This document shows, in pieces, positions 24,819 to 34,100 of a stretch of DNA of 64,000 nt. The notes beneath the pieces were generated by a model. That model was not told the DNA's origin, did not search any database, and saw only the letters and a program-made list of their open reading frames with translations. Source of the DNA: an uncultured Eubacteriales bacterium (GTDB lineage Bacteria > Bacillota > Clostridia > Christensenellales > Borkfalkiaceae); contig CAJLKN010000007.1 of assembly GCA_905207235.1 (NCBI GenBank), positions 1 through 64,000 of the forward strand. The letters are read 5' to 3'. The translations under genes and the position numbers were made by a program. Each line of letters opens with the position of its first letter. The first letter of the stretch is position 1.

Positions 24819-26083
24819 AGACACTTATAAAAAACGGCAGCGTCGTACTGAAAGACGCCGTAAAGAAATGCGATATTCTGATTGAAGACGACAAAATCGC
24901 CGCGCTGGGCGAAAACCTCGGCGGGGCGGATAAAGTGATAGACGCTTCGGGCAAGACGGTAATTCCGGGCATAATCGATATGCACGTTCACCTCCGCGAG
25001 CCCGGCTTCGAGGGCAAGGAGGACATAGCTTCGGGCTCTCTCGCGGCGGTTGCGGGCGGCGTTACGCAGGTGTGCTGCATGCCCAACACCAACCCCGTCT
25101 GCGACAACGCGGTAGTAGTAAGATACATTATAGAAATGGCAAAGGAAGTCAATCTTTGCAAAGTCCGCCCGATAGGCGCGATAACAAAGGGCGAGCAGGG
25201 CGAAAGCCTTTCGGATATCGGCAAAATGGCAAAAGCGGGCGCAGTCGCGCTCTCTGACGACGGCAGGTCGGTTATGAATTCCAACATAATGCGCCTTGCA
25301 ATGGAATACGCCTCCGACTTCAACTTGAAGTGCCTCTGCCACTGCGAGGACGCAACGCTCGTCGACGGCGGAGTGGTCAACGAAGGTTACAATTCGACGC
25401 TGTGCGGACTTAAAGGTCAGCTCCGCGCCGTGGAAGATATAATGATCTGCCGCGACATCTGCCTTTCGCAGAGCCTCGACATTCCCGTGCACATCTGCCA
25501 CGTATCCACCTATTCGGGCGTGGAGATAATAAGGGACGCAAAAAAGCGCGGCATAAAGGTAACGGCGGAAACCTGCCCGCACTACTTCATACTGACCGAC
25601 GATATAATAACCGATTTCGACACATATACCAAAGTAAGCCCTCCCGTCAGGGAAGAAAAGGACAGGAAGGCGATAATCGAAGGTTTAAAAGACGGCACGC
25701 TCGACTGCATAGTAACCGACCACGCGCCCCATTCCAAAAAGGATAAAGAGGTAGAATACAACCTCGCGGCGTTCGGCATGAGCGGCATAGAAACGAGCTT
25801 CGCACTCAGCTATACCTACCTCGTAAAGAGCGGAATTATGACCCTGCCCGAGCTCATGAGCAAAATGAGCTACAATCCCGCTAAAACTCTCGGGCTTGAG
25901 GGCGGCGAAATAAAGGCGGGCGGCGTAGCCGACCTTGCAATCGTCGATCTCGACGCAAGTTATGAAATAGACGGCGAAAAGTTCCTTTCCAAGGGCAAGA
26001 ATACGCCGTTCAACGGCTACAAGGTTTACGGCAAGGTGTGCGCAACGCTTGTGGACGGACAAATAAAATACGAAAACAAATAA
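24815..26083 (+). CDS. pyrC: Dihydroorotase
   Basis: This 422-residue enzyme is of the long, class I type that cyclises carbamoyl aspartate. Zinc ligands are visible in 'DMHVHLREPG' (His57, His59), 'CLCHCED' (His near 177), 'HICHVSTYSG' (His near 230) and 'TDHAPHS' (Asp near 304). There is no carboxylated Lys clearly identifiable by eye at the usual place; in class I enzymes Asp ligands may suffice. It overlaps pyrB by four bases (ATGA), so the two are coupled. Confidence 0.95.
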   Translation: MKTLIKNGSVVLKDAVKKCDILIEDDKIAALGENLGGADKVIDASGKTVIPGIIDMHVHLREPGFEGKEDIASGSLAAVAGGVTQVCCMPNTNPVCDNAVVVRYIIEMAKEVNLCKVRPIGAITKGEQGESLSDIGKMAKAGAVALSDDGRSVMNSNIMRLAMEYASDFNLKCLCHCEDATLVDGGVVNEGYNSTLCGLKGQLRAVEDIMICRDICLSQSLDIPVHICHVSTYSGVEIIRDAKKRGIKVTAETCPHYFILTDDIITDFDTYTKVSPPVREEKDRKAIIEGLKDGTLDCIVTDHAPHSKKDKEVEYNLAAFGMSGIETSFALSYTYLVKSGIMTLPELMSKMSYNPAKTLGLEGGEIKAGGVADLAIVDLDASYEIDGEKFLSKGKNTPFNGYKVYGKVCATLVDGQIKYENK

Positions 26084-26098
26084 GAGGGAATATAAAAA

Positions 26099-27013
26099 AT
26101 GATTGACAATCTTATCGACAGAATAATAGAGATGCAGAACCCCACCTGCGTGGGCTTGGACACCGACTTCAATTACCTTCCCGAAGAAATGCGCGAAGGC
26201 ATGGCGACTTTCGAGGGCGTCGCGGAAAAGATTATCGAGTTCAACATGAACATTATAGATAAAGTCTGCGACATCGTCCCCGCAGTCAAAATTCAGGTTG
26301 CGTACTACGAAATGTACGGCTTCGAGGGACTGCGCGCGTTCGATTACACCGTAAATTACGCGAGCGGCAGAGGCATGTACGTAATTGCCGACTGCAAGCG
26401 CAACGACATAGGCTCTACCGCGGGCTGCTATTCCACGGCATACCTCGGCGCGACAAACATTAACGGCAAAAAGACCAAGGCTTTCCCCGCAGACATGCTC
26501 ACCGTCAACGGCTATCTCGGCACGGACGGCATCGCGCCCTTTGTCGAAGATTGCAAAAAGAACGATAAGGGCATTTTCGTGCTCGTAAAAACTTCCAACC
26601 CCTCGTCGGGCGAATTGCAGAATTTAAAGCTCGAAAACGGTCAGTTCCTCTATGAAAGGATGGGCGACCTCGTCGCCGAATGGGGCAAGGACAGCATAGG
26701 CAAATACGGCTATTCCGCCGTCGGCGCGGTAGTGGGCGCAACTCACCCCGAGGAAGCGGAGAGACTGCGCAAACAGCTCAAAAATACATTCTTCCTCATA
26801 CCCGGCTACGGCGCGCAGGGCGGCAACGCTCAGATGCTCAAATGCTGCTTCGACGAGCGCGGACTGGGCGGCATAGTCAACAATTCGCGCGGAATAATCT
26901 GCGCATACAAAAAGCCGCAGTACAGCGGCATGGGATACGCCGAAGCGGCAAGAGCTGCCTGCATAGACATGCAGCAGGATTTGCAGTCGGCAATCGGCAA
27001 AATGGGCAGATAA
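26099..27013 (+). CDS. pyrF: Orotidine 5'-phosphate decarboxylase, type 2
   Basis: This 304-residue enzyme makes UMP from OMP. The catalytic Asp-Lys-Asp triad is in 'VIADCKRNDIGST' (Asp98, Lys100, Asp103). 'VGLDTD' at the N terminus and 'VVGATHP' and 'IPGYGAQGG' late in the chain bind the phosphate. The length and the 'KRNDIG' form mark the longer type 2 subfamily. GAGGGAA precedes the ATG. The stop shares one base with the pyrK start. Confidence 0.95.
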   Translation: MIDNLIDRIIEMQNPTCVGLDTDFNYLPEEMREGMATFEGVAEKIIEFNMNIIDKVCDIVPAVKIQVAYYEMYGFEGLRAFDYTVNYASGRGMYVIADCKRNDIGSTAGCYSTAYLGATNINGKKTKAFPADMLTVNGYLGTDGIAPFVEDCKKNDKGIFVLVKTSNPSSGELQNLKLENGQFLYERMGDLVAEWGKDSIGKYGYSAVGAVVGATHPEEAERLRKQLKNTFFLIPGYGAQGGNAQMLKCCFDERGLGGIVNNSRGIICAYKKPQYSGMGYAEAARAACIDMQQDLQSAIGKMGR

Positions 27014-27774
27014 TGAAAGAATTAAAGGCAAAAGTAAAATCAAACGAGTGCATAGCGCAGGGTATCTACGCTATGACCTTGACCCTTCCCGAAGAAGTTT
27101 CGGTGCGCGGCGGACAGTTTTTAAACGTTTCCACGGGCAATAAAGCCAAACTTTTAAAGCGCCCCTTCGGCATAATGAGAAGGGACGGAGCGGACGTAAC
27201 ATTCTGCTATCAGCTCAAGGGCGAGGGTACGGAGTGCCTCGCCGCGGCAAAGGTCGGCGACGAGCTCGAAGTTTTGCTGCCCCTCGGCAACGGGTTTAAC
27301 ATTCCCGAAAGCGTAAAAAACGTCGCCGTAATCGGCGGCGGAGTGGGTATTTTCCCCCTTTTGTCCGTAATCGAGAGCGTAAAGGGCAAAAACTACTATT
27401 CATACATAGGTTTCCGCGGCAAGCAGTTCGCCTGCCTCACGGAAGATTTCAAAAATTCCTCGAAGTACCTTAAAATAGTTACCGACGACGGAAGCATAGG
27501 CGAAAAGACCAATGCCGTCGCGGCTTTCATGGCGGAAAGGGACAATGTAAAGGCGGATATGATTATCGCCTGCGGACCTCCCGTAATGCTCCGCGCGCTC
27601 AAAAAGAGCCTTTCGGATGCGGGCGATAAGACGCCCTGTCTCGTATCGCTCGAAGAGAGAATGGGCTGCGGAATAGGCGCATGCCTCGTATGCGTATGCA
27701 GAAAGAGCGGCGGCTCGAACGCCCGCGTCTGCAAGGACGGACCTGTTTTCAACATAAACGAAGTTGAATTATGA
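27013..27774 (+). CDS. pyrK: Dihydroorotate dehydrogenase electron-transfer subunit
   Basis: This 253-residue flavoprotein passes electrons from PyrD to NAD+. The FAD region has 'RPFGIMRRD' (near residue 56), the NAD site is 'VIGGGVGIFPL' (near 106), and the 2Fe-2S cluster is bound by the Cys series in 'GCGIGACLVCVC' and 'RVC' near the C terminus (about 217-241). The gene uses the TAATG overlap with pyrF; a much longer upstream frame inside pyrF is an artefact. Together with pyrD it defines the class 1B, NAD-linked enzyme of anaerobes and Gram-positives. Confidence 0.95.
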   Translation: MKELKAKVKSNECIAQGIYAMTLTLPEEVSVRGGQFLNVSTGNKAKLLKRPFGIMRRDGADVTFCYQLKGEGTECLAAAKVGDELEVLLPLGNGFNIPESVKNVAVIGGGVGIFPLLSVIESVKGKNYYSYIGFRGKQFACLTEDFKNSSKYLKIVTDDGSIGEKTNAVAAFMAERDNVKADMIIACGPPVMLRALKKSLSDAGDKTPCLVSLEERMGCGIGACLVCVCRKSGGSNARVCKDGPVFNINEVEL

Positions 27775-28280
27775 CGGATAAAGATAAAAGTGCCGACATA
27801 GAGGTAATTGCCGTCAAAAGCACCGCTATGGTGTGGCTTGCCGTCTTTGCTGTCATTTTTTCGTCGGGTTTTTTAGTCTGGCTGATCATTCAGGCTGATA
27901 AAATGTCATCGTTCGGGGCAGACATGGAGACCTTTGCAATAATCTGCTGGTTGTTTGTCGCTCTGGTCGCGGGCATACTTTGCTATGCTGTATATCTGCT
28001 CGTAAAAGTAATTCTTACGTCCAAAGAGATAGTTGTCGCAATGGGCGATAGTTTTTTATTCTGCGGCAACAGATATATGCTTGCAGACATAACGGCGGTA
28101 GAATACAGGCGCAGCAATTCAAAAGGAATTTCATACCCGTTCGGAAGGCTTATAGTAAGGTTAAAGGACGGCACAGTTCTTAAATGTCGCTTTGTTGCAG
28201 ATGTCGAAAAGGTGCATAACAGACTTTATGCGCTCATCGACCGCAGCAAGGAGCGGCTCAAAAACGGAGAAGATAGATAA
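27771..28280 (+). CDS. Two-helix membrane protein with PH-like C-terminal domain
   Basis: This 169-residue protein has two membrane helices (about residues 20-42 and 55-82) followed by a soluble beta-rich part of about 80 residues ('KEIVVAMGDSFLFCG...ITAVEYR...YPFGRLIVRLKDGTVL') resembling bacterial PH domains. No enzyme motif is seen. It overlaps pyrK by four bases and pyrD begins right at its stop, so it is translated as part of the pyr operon although it has no known pyrimidine role. Such PH-type membrane proteins are often of unknown function; membrane association of PyrK-PyrD or a transport role would be speculation. Confidence 0.7.
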   Translation: MTDKDKSADIEVIAVKSTAMVWLAVFAVIFSSGFLVWLIIQADKMSSFGADMETFAIICWLFVALVAGILCYAVYLLVKVILTSKEIVVAMGDSFLFCGNRYMLADITAVEYRRSNSKGISYPFGRLIVRLKDGTVLKCRFVADVEKVHNRLYALIDRSKERLKNGEDR

Positions 28281-29192
28281 ATGGCTGATTTAAGCGTAAA
28301 TATCTGCGGCGTAAAATTTAAAAATCCCGTAATCGCGGCGAGCGGAACTTACGGCTTCGGCAGGGAATTTAACGAAGTTTACGATATATCGCAAATAGGC
28401 GGAATTTCTACAAAGGGGCTCACCGTCGAACCCCGCCTCGGCAATCCCGTTCCCCGCATAGCAGAGGGCGACAGCGTCATTTTGAACGCCGTCGGCTTGC
28501 AGAACCCGGGCGTTGAAAAATTCATAAAAGACGACCTTGACTTTTTAAAGAGCAAAGGCATTGTAATAATCGCCAACGTGGCGGGCAGAACGCTCGAAGA
28601 TTACGCGGCAATATGCAAACGGCTCGACGGACTGGTCGATATGATAGAGCTCAACATCTCCTGCCCCAACGTCCGCGCAGGCGGCATGGCTTTGGGCATC
28701 CGCCCCGAAAATATAAGGGAAGTAACCTCCATCACCAAAGAGCAGCTTAAAAAGACGCCTTTAATCGTCAAACTTTCGCCCAATGTGGAGAGTATTCCCG
28801 TAAACGCGCAGGCGGCTCAGGAGGGCGGAGCGGACTGCATTTCTCTCGTCAACACTTTTACTGGCATGGTCATAGACATCGAAAGGCGCAAGCCGATAAT
28901 TGCCAACAATACGGGCGGCGTTTCGGGCGCGGGCATAAAGCCCATAGCCCTCCGCATGGTCTATGAGGCGGCTCACGCCGTAAAAATTCCCGTAATAGGC
29001 ATGGGCGGAATATCGTCGGGCACCGACGCCATAGAATTTATGATGGCGGGCGCAAAAGCCGTTCAGGTCGGCACTGCAAACTTTACGAGAGCCGACGCAA
29101 TGCCCGTCATTATAAAAGAAATGAACGCATGGCTGGATAAGCACGGCATAAACAGCGTAAACGAAATTGTCGATACGCTCAAGCTCAACTGA
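28281..29192 (+). CDS. pyrD: Dihydroorotate dehydrogenase, catalytic subunit (class 1B)
   Basis: This 303-residue FMN enzyme oxidises dihydroorotate. 'NPVIAASGTYGFGREF' (residues 15-30), 'ISCPNVRAGG' with the catalytic Cys of class 1 near residue 128, 'VKLSPNV' near 160 and the C-terminal FMN-phosphate segment 'GMGGISSGTDAIEFMMAGA' are all present. It begins directly at the stop of the membrane-protein gene. With pyrK it makes the NAD-dependent heterotetramer. Confidence 0.96.
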   Translation: MADLSVNICGVKFKNPVIAASGTYGFGREFNEVYDISQIGGISTKGLTVEPRLGNPVPRIAEGDSVILNAVGLQNPGVEKFIKDDLDFLKSKGIVIIANVAGRTLEDYAAICKRLDGLVDMIELNISCPNVRAGGMALGIRPENIREVTSITKEQLKKTPLIVKLSPNVESIPVNAQAAQEGGADCISLVNTFTGMVIDIERRKPIIANNTGGVSGAGIKPIALRMVYEAAHAVKIPVIGMGGISSGTDAIEFMMAGAKAVQVGTANFTRADAMPVIIKEMNAWLDKHGINSVNEIVDTLKLN

Positions 29193-29218
29193 TTACATTA
29201 GCATAAGAGGTAAAAATT

Positions 29219-29881
29219 ATGGCTTTGACATACAAACAGCAATTCATAAAATTCATGGTGGAGAGCGGCGTTTTAAAATTCGGCACATTCACATTAAAAA
29301 GCGGCAGAATAGCGCCCTATTTCATCAACACGGGCAACTATAAAACGGGCGCGCAACTCGCTAAACTGGGCGAATATTACGCCGCATGCATAGCCGAGAA
29401 CGATGTAAAAGCGCAGACGCTCGTCGGACCTGCTTATAAGGGCATTCCTCTCGCAGTTACGACCGCCGTCGCGCTCTATAACAACCACGGCATAGACATG
29501 AGCTATTGCTTCGACCGCAAAGAAGTAAAAGACCACGGCGAAGGCGGACTGTTTGTCGGCAAACAGCCCGAAGACGGCGAAAAGGTATTAATCGTCGAGG
29601 ACGTCATGACGAGCGGCAAGGCGCTCCGCGAAATTCTGCCCAAGCTCGAGGCTCAGGCAAAGGTGGAAGTCGTCGGCATGGTAATTTCCGTTGACAGAAT
29701 GGAAAAAGGTCTCACCTCCGACCTCTCCGCCGTACAGGAAGTTTACCGCGATTTCGGCATAAAGGTATATTCTATAGTTACAATGTCCGATATAATCAAG
29801 GCAATCGAAGACGGGGTTATAGAGGGTAAGGAATTCCTTGAAAGTATGTACGCATACCGCAAGCAGTACGGCGTTGACTAA
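29219..29881 (+). CDS. pyrE: Orotate phosphoribosyltransferase
   Basis: This 220-residue enzyme attaches phosphoribose to orotate. The PRPP-binding signature 'VLIVEDVMTSGKA' spans residues 123-135, the N-terminal 'LKSGRIAPYFINTGN' (26-40) is the orotate loop, and 'DRKEVKDHGEGG' is the flexible catalytic loop (99-110). AAGAGGTAAAA lies before the ATG. It is the last gene of the operon. The operon thus encodes all steps from carbamoyl phosphate to UMP; carAB is not in the window. Confidence 0.96.
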   Translation: MALTYKQQFIKFMVESGVLKFGTFTLKSGRIAPYFINTGNYKTGAQLAKLGEYYAACIAENDVKAQTLVGPAYKGIPLAVTTAVALYNNHGIDMSYCFDRKEVKDHGEGGLFVGKQPEDGEKVLIVEDVMTSGKALREILPKLEAQAKVEVVGMVISVDRMEKGLTSDLSAVQEVYRDFGIKVYSIVTMSDIIKAIEDGVIEGKEFLESMYAYRKQYGVD

Positions 29882-29920
29882 AAAATTAAATAAAACTAAA
29901 ATACTGAATAAATTAACCGA

Positions 29921-29954
29921 GCCCGTCCGCAGAAATGCGGGCGGGCTTAATTTT
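29921..29954 (+). terminator. Terminator after pyrE
   Basis: Arms 29921-29931 and 29936-29946 pair with one G-U wobble around a GAAA loop, followed by TTAATTTT. The 3' part overlaps the end of the minus-strand deacetylase gene. Confidence 0.7.
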
Positions 29955-30655
29955 CAGAAAGTACAAAAGGCATAGCCGTTTAACTGATAGTATGAAATGA
30001 TATCTTCAAGGGCGATTGCGGTCGAGCTTTTTGTAGTGCTGTCGTGGCATAAAAGCACAATATTGTTGCGGTCGGCGGAAGATGACTTCGCGGCTTCGAG
30101 AAGTTGCGAGGGCGTCGGGTTTATAATTTCCGCATCGCGAAGCGAAGCGTTCCAGTCTACATATCTGTACCCAGCCTGAGCGACGGCGCGTATAAGTTCA
30201 TCGCGCAGTCCGTAGCTTCCGCCCGGGAAGCGATAAATTGTGCTTCTTTCTCCCGTAATCTCTTCAATCAGATCGTTGCATTTTTCGATATCGCAAATAA
30301 GGGTGCACGGGTCGGCGTAAATTTTTTTATAGTCGTGCGAATAGGAATGAACGCCAATCGTATGCCCTTCTTCGTGCATCCGTTCAACAATATATTTTCT
30401 CGTTTCCGCGCTCTGACCTATAATAAAAAAAGTAGCTTTTATTCCGCGCCTTTTGAGCGTATCCAGAATTTTAGGCGTAACCCTGTCGCTCGGACCGTCA
30501 TCGAAAGTTAAGTAAACGCATTTTTCCATGGTATGAGTGTCCGCGTCGGCGAGCGTAATGTCGGAATGCGGCAGCATGGCAAACAAATTGAGCACAATTG
30601 CGGCGAACAGCAGCATAAAAGCGGTAAACGCGGTAATATTTCTATTCATATCCAT
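29954..30655 (-). CDS. Polysaccharide deacetylase (CE4), membrane-anchored
   Basis: This 233-residue protein has an N-terminal membrane segment (about residues 8-28) and a NodB/CE4 catalytic domain outside the cell. Motifs in order are 'TFDDGPS' (Asp52, Asp53), 'HSYSHD' (His103, His107), 'RFPGGSYG', 'DWNAS' and 'LLCHDS', so all catalytic and metal residues are present. Substrates of this family are peptidoglycan N-acetylglucosamine or N-acetylmuramate and chitin-like polymers. PdaA-like cortex deacetylation is one option in a spore former, but nothing here proves it. No good Shine-Dalgarno is seen; a second Met at residue 3 could be the start. Confidence 0.85.
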   Translation of the reverse strand: MDMNRNITAFTAFMLLFAAIVLNLFAMLPHSDITLADADTHTMEKCVYLTFDDGPSDRVTPKILDTLKRRGIKATFFIIGQSAETRKYIVERMHEEGHTIGVHSYSHDYKKIYADPCTLICDIEKCNDLIEEITGERSTIYRFPGGSYGLRDELIRAVAQAGYRYVDWNASLRDAEIINPTPSQLLEAAKSSSADRNNIVLLCHDSTTKSSTAIALEDIISYYQLNGYAFCTF

Positions 30656-30742
30656 ATATTGTGCATTTTTCCGCCAAATAGGCGCGCTGAAAAAAATAGT
30701 TTGAAGTCGGCATTATTTTTTGTATGCGTATTGTAAAAACGC

Positions 30743-30770
30743 TTGCTTTTATCAAAATTTTTGTTATAAT
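30743..30770 (+). promoter_or_regulatory. Promoter of tRNA-Thr
   Basis: TTGCTT (30743-30748) and TATAAT (30765-30770) are 16 bases apart, about 40 bases before the tRNA. Confidence 0.7.
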
Positions 30771-30812
30771 AGATAATGCTTTTGCGCAAGCAAAATACAA
30801 ATCAATCAAAAT

Positions 30813-30888
30813 GCTACTGTGGCTCAGCCGGTAGAGCAGCTGATTCGTAATCAGCAGGTCACCAGTTCGAATCTGGTCAGTAGCTCCA
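30813..30888 (+). tRNA. tRNA-Thr (anticodon CGT)
   Basis: A full cloverleaf is present: acceptor stem GCTACTG/CAGTAGC, anticodon stem GCTGA/TCAGC with loop TTCGTAA (anticodon CGT, reads ACG), and T-arm ACCAG-TTCGAAT-CTGGT. The discriminator is T and CCA is encoded. It stands alone between its own promoter and terminator. Confidence 0.95.
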
Positions 30889-30889
30889 C

Positions 30890-30925
30890 AAAAACGAGGA
30901 AGGATTTTTCTTTCCTCGTTTTTTT
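30890..30925 (+). terminator. Terminator after tRNA-Thr
   Basis: A 12-pair stem (arms 30890-30901 and 30912-30923) with an eight- to ten-base loop ends in a run of seven T. Confidence 0.85.
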
Positions 30926-31119
30926 GTTATCTTTTCGGCTGTATCCGGACTGTCTGCGCCTGCTGATTAAATAAAACGCGGTCCCCGCAAAAAAGGTTTT
31001 TGAGGGGCGACAAAAGTCGGTTTTTAAAATATTGCCAATTTGGACGGAAAGCCGTCAGCTGCGGATTAAAAAAATCGGATAATGCAGGCAGTTTGAAAGT
31101 CCTTAATAATATTTGCATA

Positions 31120-31147
31120 TTGATTTTTCGTAAATTTCTGTTACAAT
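31120..31147 (+). promoter_or_regulatory. Promoter of the solenoid lipoprotein gene
   Basis: TTGATT (31120-31125) and TACAAT (31142-31147) have a 16-base spacer. The bases between the tRNA terminator and this promoter hold no gene that I can support. Confidence 0.5.
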
Positions 31148-31196
31148 AAAATTACAGAACAACGCGGCAAAAATGCTCGCATAAGGCAGGGAGAAT

Positions 31197-34100
31197 ATGA
31201 AAAAGTTTATTGCAACTCTGATAACCCTTACCGTAATAAGTTGTGCGGCGGCGCTTTTATGCGCTTGCGAAGGTTCTTTCGGCGGTATCGGCGGCGGGGG
31301 AAGCGTAGCGGGAAAGACTGATTTGACTTCGCCCCTCATAAGCTACCGTCTGTCTTCCGATCCCGATCCCGTCTATGACGGCACGCCCAAAACGCGGGCT
31401 TTCGTCATTACATACGACGGCGGACGCGTCGCGCAGTCAACGGGTACGGCTTCGGACGCCAATTTCGAAATTGAGTATTCAAACAACGTCAACGCAGGCA
31501 TTGCCTCGGCAAAAGTAACGGCAAAACCTTCTTCATCTTTTACGGGCAGCCTCATTATCAATTTTGAAATTCTTCCCTCGGACGAAGAACAGATGGTAAC
31601 TTCTTCCGCCGAGCTTGAGCGCTACGCAGCGAGCGGAAACTATTCTTCCGTCAGTTTGTGCTCGGATATTGAAATAGCGGAAGGCGAGAGCGTTACAATA
31701 TCTTCTGTATGCACCCTCGATTGCGCAGGTTTCGCCTTTATTAATAACGGAACGATTACCAACGAGGGGAATATAATCATCTCGCATAAATCCGACGGCG
31801 AAAAGTGCGAAGTCTACAGCTACGGTTCTTTTTACAACGCAGGAAATATTTTCATGCGGGACGAAACCGTATTTTTCAACTGTGGCACGTTCGAAAACAG
31901 CGGCAATGTGAATTTTTCTGTGGCATCTTCTGCTTTTTACAGCGACGGCGAGGTGAGCGGCAGCGGAAAAATGTCCGCCTGCTATAACCGCCGCCCGTTA
32001 GCCGAGAGCGACATAATCCTGTCGTTTTATTCCGCAACGTATACGGGTGGCGCCGTCTGTCCCGATGTAAGCGTTTTTTCAGAAGGTCAGAAGATAAATC
32101 AGTCAAACGAGTATTCGTACTCATACTTCGATAACTTATATGCGGGAGAGGCTTCCGTAAAAGTAACGATGGATAAATATTCGCGCTATTTTACGGGCGA
32201 GCAGACGATAAACTTTACCATCGACCGCGCAGAAATTGCCGTGTATGACGAGGCTTCGCTAAAGAAGGCTATAAGTTCCGAGAGTTGCTATAAAATTACA
32301 ATAGCAAATCTTTCCCGCGCTGTTGAAGATGACATTACAATTCCCGAATACCTCACCGTCGTTGTCGAACAGACGAGCGGAAATGCGATTAAAGGCGACA
32401 TAACCGTCTACGGCACTCTTTCTGTTACGGGAGCAATGCTGCACAGCGGCAACATAATAAATTGCGGCAGCGTAACCGTCGAAGGCAGCGCGCGGCTTGA
32501 GGGAAATTGCGAAAACAACGGCTCGTGGAAAAATTCCGGCGAGATGACCAACGAGGGACAGTTTATCAACAACGAAAACTTTGTAAACGACGGCACTTTT
32601 ATTAATAAAGGCAGTTTTTCCAATTTCGGACAGACGGACTGCGTAGGCGACATATTTAACTATGACGGGGCGCAGTTGCAGTCGGATAAGACCGTTGAAA
32701 TAGCGGGAAAACTCTATACCGACCAATCCCCTTCTATGTTTGAGGGCGGAGTAGTTGTGCGCAGTCAGATAACGGAGGAGGACGTTTCGCTTGAACGACC
32801 GAGCGTCGTCTACGACGGAAAGTCGCAGTATGCCTCATTGGTATTTAAAGCGACAAACGTTCCTGACGCTACCTACAGCGTAAGCTACGCAAGAAGCGAC
32901 GGAACTCCTTTGAGCGGCAGACCTGTGGACGCGGGCGCATACGAAGTAATAATAACTTTCAACGGCGGAAGCAAGCTGTATAAAGGCAGCTTGTCTTTAG
33001 ACTATACCGTCGAGCGCGCGCCCTGCGAAATTGCTGCTATTGCAGACCTTTCAAAGTTGGCAGACAATAATTACGGCGAACTCACGCTGACCGCCGATAT
33101 GGAGCTGACGCAGGAAATACACATAAGTTCGTGGCAGAAATTCATTATTGCCGAAGGCGTCAGCCTCGTCAATAAATCCCCTTCGTTCTATGTGGTCGGA
33201 CAGCTGGAAATTAACGGCTCGTTCGTAAATTATACAGAGGAAAACGTCATAGAAACTGCTTCAGGTTCGCGCATAATAAATAACGGAACGCTCTATCTCA
33301 ACGCGCAGACCGAAGGAATAGAGGGAGAGGGCGTAATTTACGTACGTCGCGACATATCCACGCTCGTATCGTCGATTTCCGATCCTTTCGTGATATACGA
33401 CGAACAGGGTACGCCTAAACCTCAGATAACCATTTACGACGGCACATATGTCCTGACCAAACAGGATTATAGTGTCAATTACGAAAACTGGCGTGAAATT
33501 TCCCTGCCCGATAACAAGGCGAAAATAATTTCTACCGTGCCAACTTTCTCGACTAAATATTTCGGCGTGAAAGTCGATGAATACGAAGTGCGCGGCGGCA
33601 GCGCGGAAGTATCGACGGCGGAAGAGCTTATCGCCGCTCTCGCCAACGTGCGCAGCGGATCGCAGCTTTGCAATTACAGCACGGTTACGATGACTGCCAA
33701 TATAACCGCGGTGAACGATACTTACAATATCATAACCATAACCGTATGTTCCAACACGGTATTTAATATCGGTTCTTACAAATTAAACTTCCGCGACGGC
33801 GAAAAGTTAAAGGGGTTCAAGGTGGTAAACAACGGCGAGATAATAATCGACGGCGAAAACACTTTAAGAAGTTCTTCGCTGTACAGCGGAAGCGGAAAGG
33901 TGGTGCTGTACGCCGAAAGTGCGGACGACATATATGATTTTGCCAATTACGCAGATACCATACGCCTCAGCGCTGACATCGAAGGTTCGATCACGCTCTA
34001 TCCTTACAGCAACTTCGCCAAAGAATTTGACCTGTGCGGACACAGTGTAGGTTCGCTGACTGTTAATGCGAGCTGGTGCGACATACTCATAACTTCGTCA

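Noticed and set aside
26680..27012. N-terminal extension of pyrK by 111 codons
   Set aside because: The extension lies wholly inside pyrF in another frame, is rich in Arg and Gln, and the true start is the TAATG overlap at 27013.
30927..31118. 63-codon minus-strand frame between tRNA-Thr and the solenoid lipoprotein gene
   Set aside because: No ribosome site, promoter or motif; composition looks like non-coding A+T-rich DNA.
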